Shown piece after piece: positions 1 to 7,281 of a stretch of DNA of 52,725 nucleotides. The position numbers and the translations under genes are program-made. Every line of letters begins with the position of its first letter. Within the stretch, counting starts at the first letter, position 1. This DNA comes from Muribaculum sp. (GTDB lineage Bacteria; Bacillota; Clostridia; Lachnospirales; Lachnospiraceae). A model generated the notes under the pieces. The model had not been told where the DNA came from and did no database searches. It worked only from the letters and a program-made list of their open reading frames with translations. The stretch is taken from assembly GCA_023663735.1 (NCBI GenBank), contig JAMPGV010000011.1, forward strand, positions 1-52,725. The letters are read 5' to 3'.

Positions 1-81
1 GGTTGGAGCGAAAGCGTGTCTGCGTTGAATGTGCAATTTGCACAATGACTCTTTGAAAATTAGAGCGTTTCGCAAATGTCT
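1..81 (-). mobile_element. MITE-like palindromic element, copy A (partial, cut by window edge)
   Basis: Only one end of this element lies in the window. The sequence matches the end of the complete copy at 41171-41376 almost base for base, including the blocks TGCACAATGACTCTTTG and TTAGAGCGTTTCGCAAA, and terminates in ATGTCT at 81. It has the same orientation as the 41171 copy and is inverted relative to the copies at 9694, 28280 and 39321. No reading frame of its own is apparent. The target duplication cannot be tested because the other end is outside the window. It lies just upstream of the amylase promoter. Confidence 0.8.
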
Positions 82-95
82 ATATGATATGTAAT

Positions 96-122
96 ATCTA
101 TGATATCTATTATCTATGATAT
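96..122. repeat. 11-bp direct repeat in AT-rich spacer
   Basis: ATCTATGATAT occurs at 96-106 and again at 112-122, in an AT-rich stretch between the copy A element and the amylase promoter. It may simply be low-complexity sequence or a regulator site; nothing further supports a function. Confidence 0.5.
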
Positions 123-166
123 AGCCGATTTTTGCAAGCGGTCGTGCAAACTTAGGCGGTTAGGTA

Positions 167-195
167 TTGAAAAAATACACAGATTTAGGTACAAT
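167..195 (+). promoter_or_regulatory. Sigma-A promoter for the GH13 gene
   Basis: TTGAAA (167-172), a 17-bp spacer and TACAAT (190-195) fit the housekeeping consensus. Transcription would start near 202 and give a leader of about 125 nt that carries the tandem repeats at 247-322. Confidence 0.6.
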
Positions 196-246
196 GGAAT
201 AGTATGGCGGTATTTGTACACAGGGCAGCCGATCATTTGCCGCAAA

Positions 247-322
247 GCATAGCCTCAGCATAGCGTCAGCATAGCATTGGCATAGCGAGAAACGGCAGTT
301 GTATAGCAAGAAAGGGCAGTTT
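247..322 (+). repeat. Tandem repeats in the amylase leader (4 x 11 bp, then 2 x 21 bp)
   Basis: Four consecutive 11-bp units of the form GCATAGCNTCA run from 247 to 290. They merge into a 21-bp duplication (281-301 and 302-322, core GAGAAACGGCAGTTG versus AAGAAAGGGCAGTTG). The second 21-bp copy contains the purine-rich ribosome site of the GH13 gene, so the translation initiation region appears partly duplicated. The array could change length by slippage. Confidence 0.75.
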
Positions 323-326
323 GACC

Positions 327-2438
327 ATGGATATGGAAAATAATATATGGCGTATTGATTACGCACAGCAGTACATTGCAAGTATGCGGCCTGTTTTTAA
401 CCGAAGAGCCATTTTCACCGATACCACGGAGAATTACGTCACTCCCATGGAGCCTTCCGCTTACGATATCGTGACGATCCGCATCCGCACGGCGAAAAAT
501 AATGTGGATCGGGTATTCTTTGTGTATCAGGGACAAAAATATCTGATGAGTAAAGAGCGGAGTACGGAGGAATTTGACTTTTATTATCACAAACTGCAGC
601 TCGATAACGAGAAAGTGTCGTATTATTTTGAATTACAGACCGGGCATGTGATCGGATATTACGATGTGCGGGGATTGGTGCAGGAGATCAACGAATACTA
701 TGATTTTGTGATCCTTCCCGGGTTCAAAACGCCGGATTGGGCGAAGGGTGCGGTGATGTACCAGATCTATGTGGACCGCTTCTGCAACGGCGATCCGGAC
801 AACGATGTGCTGACAGACGAGTATTGCTATATCAACGAGCCGGTGCGGCGTGTGGAGGACTGGAACCGTTATCCGGAGCAGATGGATGTGCGGCACTTTT
901 ACGGCGGGGATCTGCAGGGTGTGCTGGACAAAATGGACTATCTGCAGGAACTGGGCGTGGAGGTGATTTATTTTAACCCCTTGTTCGTGTCTCCTTCCAA
1001 CCATAAATATGACATTCAGGATTATGATTATATCGATCCCCATTTCGGCAAAATTGTGTCCGAGGAGGGAGAGCTGCTTGCATCCGGGCAGAGGGAGAAC
1101 CGTCTGGCGTCCCGGTATATCGACAGGGTCACCAACAAGGCCAACTTGGAGGCCAGCAACGAACTTTTTGTGAAGGTGGTAGAGGAAGCCCACAGGCGCG
1201 GAATGCGCGTGATTCTGGACGGTGTGTTCAATCATTGCGGGTCGTTTAACAAATGGATGGACAGGGAGCGCATTTATGAGGATGCAAAAGGGTATGAAGC
1301 GGGCGCTTATATCAGCGCGGACAGTCCGTACCGCCAGTATTTTGCATTTCACAACGACTATGCGTGGCCCTATAACGGCAGTTACGACGGCTGGTGGGGG
1401 CATGACACGCTTCCCAAGCTCAATTATGAGAATTCCAAAGAGTTATATAATTATGTGCTGGACATCGGGCGCAAATGGGTGTCGCCGCCCTATAACGCGG
1501 ACGGGTGGAGGCTGGACGTGGCGGCGGATCTGGGACACAGTCAGGATTTCAACCACCGCTTCTGGCAGGATTTCCGCAAGGCGGTGAAAGAGGCGAATCC
1601 CAATGCGATCATTCTGGCGGAGCATTACGGCAGCACCAGAGACTGGCTGCAGGGGAACGAATGGGATACGGTCATGAACTATGACGCGTTTATGGAACCG
1701 GTGACATGGTTTCTCACCGGCATGGAGAAGCACAGCGACGATTACCGGGAGGATCTGCTGGGAAATGCGGAGAGCTTCTGGGGGGCCATGCGCCATCACA
1801 CCGCAAGTTTTTCCATGCCCAGCTGGATGGTGGCCATGAATGAACTCTCCAACCACGACCACTCCCGTTTCCTCACCCGCACCAACCACAAGGTGGGACG
1901 CACGAACACTTTAGGGCCGCAGGCGGCGGAACAGGGCGTCAATCTAGCCGTTTTCAGGGAGGCCGTCGTGATTCAGATGACATGGATCGGCGCGCCCACC
2001 ATTTATTACGGCGACGAGGCCGGGGTCTGCGGATTCACCGATCCGGACAACCGCCGCACCTATCCCTGGGGGAGCGAGGATCAGCGTCTGATCCAGTTCC
2101 ACAAGGACATTATCCGTCTGCGCAGAGAGAACGACGAGCTGCGCACGGGTTCTATCAAATATCTGGGCGGGGATTACAATTTTCTGGCCTATGCCCGTTT
2201 CCACGAGCGGGGACAGAGCGTCATTCTTGTGAACAATAATAACTATCAGTTGTCGAAGGACATTGCCGTGTGGGATGCGGGAATCGGCAGGACGGGTACC
2301 ATGAAAGTGCTGATTCAGACGGCGGACAAAGGATATATGTTGAGCGGACAGGAATACGAAGTGTGTTCGGGCAAAATAAAGGTGGATCTGCCGCCCACTT
2401 CCGCGACGATCCTAAAGTACGTGGGGGCAGCTGTTTAG
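327..2438 (+). CDS. GH13 alpha-glucanase (neopullulanase / cyclomaltodextrinase type)
   Basis: A 703-residue cytosolic glycoside hydrolase of family 13; no signal peptide is visible. An N-terminal beta-rich domain of about 130 residues (CBM34-like in position) precedes the catalytic barrel, where VMYQIYVDRFCNGD opens the family signature. The catalytic triad can be placed: nucleophile Asp397 in GWRLDVAAD, acid/base Glu432 in ILAEHYG, and Asp511 in SNHDHSR. DGVFNHCG forms region I. The family hydrolyses alpha-1,4 (and some alpha-1,6) links of maltodextrins, cyclodextrins or pullulan; exact specificity is not readable. The ATG at 327 is preferred because AAAGGG lies about 10 nt upstream; TTG 321 and ATG 333 are alternatives. 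glgB lies 24 kb away and is not part of the same unit. Confidence 0.9.
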   Translation: MDMENNIWRIDYAQQYIASMRPVFNRRAIFTDTTENYVTPMEPSAYDIVTIRIRTAKNNVDRVFFVYQGQKYLMSKERSTEEFDFYYHKLQLDNEKVSYYFELQTGHVIGYYDVRGLVQEINEYYDFVILPGFKTPDWAKGAVMYQIYVDRFCNGDPDNDVLTDEYCYINEPVRRVEDWNRYPEQMDVRHFYGGDLQGVLDKMDYLQELGVEVIYFNPLFVSPSNHKYDIQDYDYIDPHFGKIVSEEGELLASGQRENRLASRYIDRVTNKANLEASNELFVKVVEEAHRRGMRVILDGVFNHCGSFNKWMDRERIYEDAKGYEAGAYISADSPYRQYFAFHNDYAWPYNGSYDGWWGHDTLPKLNYENSKELYNYVLDIGRKWVSPPYNADGWRLDVAADLGHSQDFNHRFWQDFRKAVKEANPNAIILAEHYGSTRDWLQGNEWDTVMNYDAFMEPVTWFLTGMEKHSDDYREDLLGNAESFWGAMRHHTASFSMPSWMVAMNELSNHDHSRFLTRTNHKVGRTNTLGPQAAEQGVNLAVFREAVVIQMTWIGAPTIYYGDEAGVCGFTDPDNRRTYPWGSEDQRLIQFHKDIIRLRRENDELRTGSIKYLGGDYNFLAYARFHERGQSVILVNNNNYQLSKDIAVWDAGIGRTGTMKVLIQTADKGYMLSGQEYEVCSGKIKVDLPPTSATILKYVGAAV

Positions 2439-2474
2439 CGCCGTTTATGCGGCTCAATGAGAGGAAAAGACGGA

Positions 2475-4316
2475 ATGCAGGCCTTGATTTTTGGTTTGAT
2501 GTTTCCCGTGGTTCCGCTGCTTGTGTGGCTGGGGTATCACGGAGATAAGCGGGTTGCCGGAAGGGAACTGCTGTTTCGGTATATCGTTTATGCGTTGACA
2601 ATTACATGCCTCACCACGCTGGGTTTGGCAGTTCTGAGCGACGAGGGTACGTCTTTCTGGGCAAAGATGGATGCATCCCCGGTCTTTGTGTGTAAATTTG
2701 CGGCGCTCGAGCTTGCGGCGGCAGCCGTTGTGGCGGCGGCGGAGTGGATGGCCGTGACGCGGAGGTTTGCGGTCAAGGTGGCGTGGCAGGAGTACCGGGA
2801 GAGCGGCGTGGGCAGATTTGTGGAGCGGTTTCTGATGCCCTGTGGGATCTATCTGCTGGCGGCTGCCGTCATTGCCTTGAATATCAGTCTAATGTTTGAC
2901 AATGTGCTTTGGGGGGACGAGTGCTTCTCGGCCAACACGGCGCGCAAGGATGTGGATGGCATTCTGCAGGTGCTGTATTTCTGGGACAACCACCCGCCCC
3001 TGCACTATTATTGGCTGAAACTGTTCGGGGAACTGTTCGGGCATACCGGGCCGGTGTACCATCTGGCGTCCCTGACGCCGTTCTTTCTGGGTATCGGATT
3101 GGCTTTGTTTTTCCTGCGGAGACGGTTCGGGGATCTTCCTGCGGCCTTTTTTATCGTGATTACGGGCGTTGCTTCTTCCTGCCTGCAATACAATCAGGAG
3201 ATTCGCATGTATTCGCTGGCCTTTCTGGGCGTGGCCTGCTGTTATTACTGTGCTTATCGTGTGGCCGGCGGCGGAAAGCTTGCCTGGTTCGGCATGGTGT
3301 TCTGGGCGCTGATTGCCGCCTATTCGCATTATTATGCCATGATGACGGCGGGAATCATAGTGTTTGTCACCGGGGCGGCGGCCATCGTCCGTTTCCGGGG
3401 CCGGACTTGGATTAAGAGCCTGCTTGCCCTGATCGGCTTTATCGGCGGCTATGCGCCTTGGCTGGGCTATCTGTTCCACGCAACGAGCAATGTGAGCAAT
3501 AACTGGTGGATGACGGAGATCATGGGACTTGGGGATAGTATGCGGACCGTGCTGTGCGGCCCGGAGTTTGCCAAGATTCTGGGGATTCTTCTTGTGGTAT
3601 TTCTGGCGGCTCTGTTCCTAAAGGAGTCTTCCTTTTTCCAATTACAGAAGAGCGGGGAAAACAGGACGCTGACTGTCCGCAAGCCCACGTTGAAGGATTG
3701 GTCCGACGAGACCTATGGGGCGGCCATAGGCGTTCTGGCCATCGTGGGGACGCTGATTGCGGCTTACGGGCTGTGTCTGATCGTAGGCCCGGTGCTGACG
3801 CACCGATATCTGTATCCGCTGAGCGCGGTGACGGCTCTGCTGTTGGCGGTCTGTAGCGGCGGCTGTATGAGGCTGGTAGAGAATCTGGGCGGGAGGATGC
3901 ACAGAAACGGGCCGCGGCGGCTGGCAAAATGTGTGCTTGCGGCTGCGCTCGCCGTTCTGCTGTTCATCGGATTCGGCAATTACAGAGTCTACAGAACTCA
4001 GGTAAAGACAGAGGAGGCCGTCACGGAACAGGCGCTCTATATCATCGGGGAGGTATCGGAGGACACGGCGCTTGTGAGCAACAATGTGAAGCATCTGGCA
4101 TGGACCGTCTTGTATTATTATTATCCCGACAGGGAGGTCGTCACGGGCAGATGCGACGAGGAGGGCAAGCCATACGATCGGTTTTGGTATTTTTCGCCGG
4201 AGACTGTGGACAGCGGGCAGATGCAGAACATGTACGACATGGGCTATACGGCGGCTTACTATGGATCCCAGCAGATCGCGACTTATCCTTTTGAATTGTA
4301 TTATTTTGAACGTTGA
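2475..4316 (+). CDS. GT39-like polytopic membrane glycosyltransferase
   Basis: A 613-residue integral membrane protein with about ten or more hydrophobic segments. Early in the sequence, WGDECFSAN followed by NHPPLHYYWLKLF matches the first extracytoplasmic loop of the PMT/ArnT-like GT-C fold, where the acidic pair (Asp-Glu) is catalytic. These enzymes move a sugar from a polyprenyl-phosphate carrier to an acceptor on the outer face of the membrane. A hydrophilic C-terminal tail of about 110 residues follows the last membrane span. ATG 2475 is chosen because GAGGAAAAG lies just upstream; ATG 2457 has no ribosome site. It sits 36 bp after the GH13 gene and may be cotranscribed. Donor and acceptor are unknown. 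Confidence 0.75.
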   Translation: MQALIFGLMFPVVPLLVWLGYHGDKRVAGRELLFRYIVYALTITCLTTLGLAVLSDEGTSFWAKMDASPVFVCKFAALELAAAAVVAAAEWMAVTRRFAVKVAWQEYRESGVGRFVERFLMPCGIYLLAAAVIALNISLMFDNVLWGDECFSANTARKDVDGILQVLYFWDNHPPLHYYWLKLFGELFGHTGPVYHLASLTPFFLGIGLALFFLRRRFGDLPAAFFIVITGVASSCLQYNQEIRMYSLAFLGVACCYYCAYRVAGGGKLAWFGMVFWALIAAYSHYYAMMTAGIIVFVTGAAAIVRFRGRTWIKSLLALIGFIGGYAPWLGYLFHATSNVSNNWWMTEIMGLGDSMRTVLCGPEFAKILGILLVVFLAALFLKESSFFQLQKSGENRTLTVRKPTLKDWSDETYGAAIGVLAIVGTLIAAYGLCLIVGPVLTHRYLYPLSAVTALLLAVCSGGCMRLVENLGGRMHRNGPRRLAKCVLAAALAVLLFIGFGNYRVYRTQVKTEEAVTEQALYIIGEVSEDTALVSNNVKHLAWTVLYYYYPDREVVTGRCDEEGKPYDRFWYFSPETVDSGQMQNMYDMGYTAAYYGSQQIATYPFELYYFER

Positions 4317-4340
4317 TTTCGGGTGCAGATTTCGGGCGCA
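4315..4340 (+). repeat. 13-bp tandem repeat after the GT39-like gene
   Basis: GATTTCGGGTGCA (4315-4327) is followed directly by GATTTCGGGCGCA (4328-4340), one mismatch. It overlaps the stop codon of the GT39-like gene. No function is evident. Confidence 0.6.
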
Positions 4341-4369
4341 GCAATTCCGGGAGCTGACACAATAATTTC

Positions 4370-4398
4370 TTGCATTTTAATAGGAACTATGATACAAT
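4370..4398 (+). promoter_or_regulatory. Promoter of the tRNA-Tyr/tRNA-Leu operon
   Basis: TTGCAT (4370-4375), 17-bp spacer, TACAAT (4393-4398) with an extended -10 TG at 4390-4391. The expected start near 4405 is 20 nt before tRNA-Tyr. Confidence 0.8.
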
Positions 4399-4424
4399 TT
4401 CACATTGTCAGGGATTCCTAACAA

Positions 4425-4506
4425 GGGTGGATTCCCGAGTGGCCAAAGGGGACAGACTGTAAATCTGCTGCAAATTGCTTCGGTGGTTCGAATCCACCTC
4501 CACCCA
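4425..4506 (+). tRNA. tRNA-Tyr (GTA)
   Basis: An 82-nt class II tRNA with a long variable arm. The acceptor stem GGGTGGA (4425-4431) pairs with TCCACCC (4499-4505); the discriminator base is A at 4506. The anticodon loop reads CTGTAAA, giving anticodon GTA. The T arm GTTCGAAT is canonical. CCA is not encoded. It is the first gene of a two-tRNA transcript. Confidence 0.95.
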
Positions 4507-4507
4507 T

Positions 4508-4566
4508 CGGAGAACAGGCCTGCACTGTCATACCGAGTTCTCCGGGCTATCGACGAGAGGATAGCC
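4508..4566 (+). other. Two hairpins between the tRNAs
   Basis: CGGAGAAC (4508-4515) pairs with GTTCTCCG (4537-4544), and GGCTATC (4545-4551) pairs with GATAGCC (4560-4566). They fill the spacer between the tRNAs almost completely and probably shape processing of the dicistronic precursor. Confidence 0.6.
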
Positions 4567-4577
4567 GAACACGCGTC

Positions 4578-4661
4578 GCCGGTGTGGCGGAATAGGCAGA
4601 CGCAAGGGACTTAAAATCCCTCGGGAGCAACCCCGTACCGGTTCAAGTCCGGTCACCGGCA
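4578..4661 (+). tRNA. tRNA-Leu (TAA)
   Basis: An 84-nt class II tRNA. The acceptor GCCGGTG (4578-4584) pairs with CACCGGC (4654-4660); the discriminator is A at 4661. The anticodon loop CTTAAAA gives anticodon TAA. D arm, long variable arm and GTTCAAGTCC T arm are all recognisable. CCA is not encoded. Confidence 0.95.
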
Positions 4662-4671
4662 TTACTTTGTG

Positions 4672-4716
4672 GAAGAACTTGCGGATAGCTTGCGCTAATG
4701 CAGGTTCTTCTTTTTC
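4672..4716 (+). terminator. Rho-independent terminator of the tRNA operon
   Basis: GAAGAAC (4672-4678) pairs with GTTCTTC (4704-4710), with an inner TGC/GCA extension, followed by TTTTTCT. It separates the tRNA transcript from the DegT gene downstream. Confidence 0.8.
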
Positions 4717-4774
4717 TCGGTGGAAGCGTTTTGGGAGGCGCTTTGTCCGCCGGGAGGAAAACAGGGAGCCGCGC

Positions 4775-5869
4775 ATGAATATTTTGCCGAACCGTATGGA
4801 TTACGGATATTTTCAATATCAGGAAGAATTTGAGGAAAAAGCCCTCTCCGTGCTGCGCTCCGGACGGTATGTGCTGGGGGAGGAAGTCCGCAGTTTCGAG
4901 GAGAGGTTTGCCGCCTATACGGGGGCGGAATGCTGCGTGGGGCTGGCCAGCGGTCTGGACGCCCTGTGGATTGCCGCAAGGCTCTTGGGCATCGGGGCGG
5001 GGGACGAGGTGATCGTTCAGGGAAACACCTACATCGCCAGCGTCATGGGCATTACCATCAACGGTGCGACGCCCGTTTTTGTGGAGCCGGATGCGTACTT
5101 CCAGATCGATGCGGACAAGATAGAGGAGAAGATTACGGAGAGAACCAAGGCCGTGATGGTGGTTCATCTCTACGGCCATGTGGCGGACATGGATAAAATT
5201 ACAGAGATTTGCAAGAGGCACGGTCTGAAGCTGATCGAGGACTGCGCCCAGTCCCACGGGGCACTCTATAAGGGGAAAATGACGGGAACTTTTGGGGACG
5301 CGGGCTGTTTTTCTTTTTATCCTTCTAAGAATCTGGGGGCGTTCGGGGATGCAGGCGCGCTTGTGACCAACGATCCCAAGCTGGCGGAGGACGCCAGAGT
5401 ATTTCGCAATTACGGCAGCGAGAAGCGATACTATAACCGGGTTGTGGGCGCCAATTCCCGGCTGGACGAGCTGCAGGCGGGGCTGTTGAACGTGCGTCTG
5501 GCTCATATGGATGAGATCACGCAGGAGAGAAGGCGGCTGGCGGCAGATTATGGCAGTGCGATTTCCCATCCGGACATTCTTCTGCCCAAGGAGCGGGAAG
5601 GCACTTCGGCCGTATGGCATCAGTATGTGATCCGCACTAAGCGCCGCAGGGAGCTGACGGAATATCTGGACGAAAAAGGGATCGGCACCCTCATCCATTA
5701 TCCCATTCCGCCCCATCTGTCGGAGGCCTATCGGAATCTGGGACATGCCAAGGGAGATTTTCCCGTCACGGAAGCGTATGCGGACACGGTGCTGTCGCTT
5801 CCTCTCTACACGGGGATGAAGGAAGAGGAACAACAGTATGTGATTGATTGTATAAACGCTTTTGCATAA
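4775..5869 (+). CDS. DegT/DnrJ/EryC1/StrS family sugar aminotransferase (FdtB/QdtB-like)
   Basis: A 364-residue PLP-dependent aminotransferase that in this family converts a nucleotide-linked keto-sugar to an amino-sugar. The PLP lysine is Lys185 in FYPSKNLGAFGDAG, and IEDCAQSHGA holds the cofactor-contacting residues; the C-terminal part with HQYVIRT and LIHYPIPPH is typical. Length matches the family. ATG 4775 is chosen because GGGAGGAAAA is upstream; an earlier in-frame start at 4667 would begin inside the tRNA terminator. The next gene is a 3,4-ketoisomerase, so the pair most likely makes a dTDP-3-amino-3,6-dideoxyhexose, as FdtA/FdtB or QdtA/QdtB do. The thymidylyltransferase and dehydratase steps are not in this window. 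No promoter is clear between the terminator and the gene. Confidence 0.88.
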   Translation: MNILPNRMDYGYFQYQEEFEEKALSVLRSGRYVLGEEVRSFEERFAAYTGAECCVGLASGLDALWIAARLLGIGAGDEVIVQGNTYIASVMGITINGATPVFVEPDAYFQIDADKIEEKITERTKAVMVVHLYGHVADMDKITEICKRHGLKLIEDCAQSHGALYKGKMTGTFGDAGCFSFYPSKNLGAFGDAGALVTNDPKLAEDARVFRNYGSEKRYYNRVVGANSRLDELQAGLLNVRLAHMDEITQERRRLAADYGSAISHPDILLPKEREGTSAVWHQYVIRTKRRRELTEYLDEKGIGTLIHYPIPPHLSEAYRNLGHAKGDFPVTEAYADTVLSLPLYTGMKEEEQQYVIDCINAFA

Positions 5870-5900
5870 CGTGCGGCGAAGAGAGGAAAATGGTACGATC

Positions 5901-6326
5901 ATGGTGAAACTGGAGGAGCAGATCAAAATTTTGGATTTTCCGGATCTGGGTGACGAGAGAGGCAATCTTGTGGTGGTGGAAGGCGGAAGCGCCGTACCGT
6001 TTGAGATTCGGCGGATCTTCTATATTTACGGCTCCGATTCGGAGGTGGTTCGGGGATGCCATGCCAATCTGCGGTCGGAGTTCGTGATGATCAATGTGTC
6101 GGGTACCAGCAAAGTCAAGGTTGACAACGGCAGGGAGACGCGGATCATCGAGTTGAACCGCCCCAGAATGGGACTTTACCTCAAAAACAATGTGTGGAAA
6201 GAAATGTATGATTTCTCGCCGGATTCGGTGCTGCTGGTGCTTTCCAACGAGCATTACGACCCGGAGGAGTATATCAGGGACTATGAGACGTATCTGGAGA
6301 TTATGAGAGGAAAGCATTTTGAGTAA
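5901..6326 (+). CDS. WxcM/FdtA-type dTDP-4-keto-6-deoxyglucose 3,4-ketoisomerase
   Basis: A 141-residue single-domain cupin. DERGNLVVVEGG, IRRIFYIYG, RGCHANLRSEFVMINVSG and NNVWKEMYDFSPDSVLLVL follow the order of conserved blocks of the FdtA/QdtA/WxcM-like family. The RGCHA block corresponds to the RGxHA catalytic motif, although this family often has HxH nearby. The reaction moves the keto group of dTDP-4-keto-6-deoxyglucose from C4 to C3, supplying the substrate for the DegT aminotransferase upstream. ATG 5901 is preferred, with GAGAGG upstream; the in-frame ATG at 5862 would overlap the end of the upstream gene and lacks a ribosome site. The 3' end overlaps the start of the next gene by 8 bp, suggesting coupled translation. 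Confidence 0.85.
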   Translation: MVKLEEQIKILDFPDLGDERGNLVVVEGGSAVPFEIRRIFYIYGSDSEVVRGCHANLRSEFVMINVSGTSKVKVDNGRETRIIELNRPRMGLYLKNNVWKEMYDFSPDSVLLVLSNEHYDPEEYIRDYETYLEIMRGKHFE

Positions 6327-7281
6327 ATTATCGATTATCGTTCCCGTGTATTACAATGCGGACACTCTGGAACTGCTCTATCAGGACATGGAGGAGAAGA
6401 TTCTGGGGAAATTGGGAGAGTTGGGTGAATATGAGATCGTCTTTGTGGACGACGGTTCGGGGGATGATTCCTGGCAGGTGATGAACCGCTTGAGGGAGCG
6501 GGATTCCCATATCAAGCTCGTCCGTCTGTCCCGCAATTTCGGCGAACATGCGGCGCTTTTGGCGGGGCTTTCCGCCTGTACCGGAGACTGCGCCGTCACG
6601 AAACAGGCGGATCTTCAGGAGGATTCCGGCATCATATTGGAAATGTATGAGAGCTGGAGACGGGGGAACAAGGTGGTACTCGCCGTCCGCAAGGAGCGGA
6701 AGGAAAATCCCGTGAAGGTATTTTTCGCAAATCTATACTATGGTCTGATCCGCAAAATTGTCAACAAAAATATGCCCGTGGGCGGCTGTGACTGCTATCT
6801 GATAGACCGGAAGGTCATCGAGGTGCTGGAGAGGCTGGACGAGAAAAATTCTTCCCTGACGCTGCAAGTACTCTGGGCGGGATTCCGCACGGACATGATC
6901 TATTTTGTCCGACAGGACAGGGAGATCGGCAAGTCCCGCTGGACGCTGTCGAAGAAGATCAAGCTGGTGATGGATTCCGTGATGAGTTTTTCCTATTTTC
7001 CGCTCCGCTTTATGTCGGGGCTGGGGATTGTGTTCAATGTGCTGGCGGTGATCCTGCTTGTCAGTGTGCTTGTGGAGAAATTTACCAGCGGAACGCCCAT
7101 TGTGGGATGGGCTTCCCTGATGTGCGTGATTCTGTGTGCCTCCGGCCTGATTATGCTGATGCTGGGCATTCTGGGCGAATATATCTGGCGCACGCTGGAC
7201 GCGGCCAGAACGCGTCCGCCCTACATTGTAGACGAGATGGTAGGCGAAGTGGCGGACGAGGTTCTGGGAGAGCGGAAATAG
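6319..7281 (+). CDS. GT2 polyprenyl-phosphate glycosyltransferase (GtrB/DPM1-like)
   Basis: A 320-residue protein with a GT-A domain (LSIIVPVYYNADTL at the start, FVDDGSGDDSW, and the QADLQEDS metal-binding region) followed by two C-terminal membrane segments near residues 233-260 and 265-295. This layout is that of enzymes loading a sugar onto undecaprenyl phosphate at the cytosolic face. It starts at TTG 6319, overlapping the ketoisomerase by 8 bp; AGAGGAAAG precedes it. With the DegT/FdtA pair upstream and a GtrA-type flippase gene facing it, a role in lipid-linked sugar delivery for surface glycosylation is likely. The final 61 bp overlap the converging gene. Confidence 0.88.
   Translation: MSKLSIIVPVYYNADTLELLYQDMEEKILGKLGELGEYEIVFVDDGSGDDSWQVMNRLRERDSHIKLVRLSRNFGEHAALLAGLSACTGDCAVTKQADLQEDSGIILEMYESWRRGNKVVLAVRKERKENPVKVFFANLYYGLIRKIVNKNMPVGGCDCYLIDRKVIEVLERLDEKNSSLTLQVLWAGFRTDMIYFVRQDREIGKSRWTLSKKIKLVMDSVMSFSYFPLRFMSGLGIVFNVLAVILLVSVLVEKFTSGTPIVGWASLMCVILCASGLIMLMLGILGEYIWRTLDAARTRPPYIVDEMVGEVADEVLGERK

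Noticed and set aside
4405..4614. Open frame of 69 codons over the tRNA-Tyr and tRNA-Leu region
   Set aside because: It runs through two intact tRNAs and has no ribosome site.
5862..5900. Upstream start for the 3,4-ketoisomerase
   Set aside because: It overlaps the end of the DegT gene, lacks a ribosome site and adds 13 residues not typical of the family.
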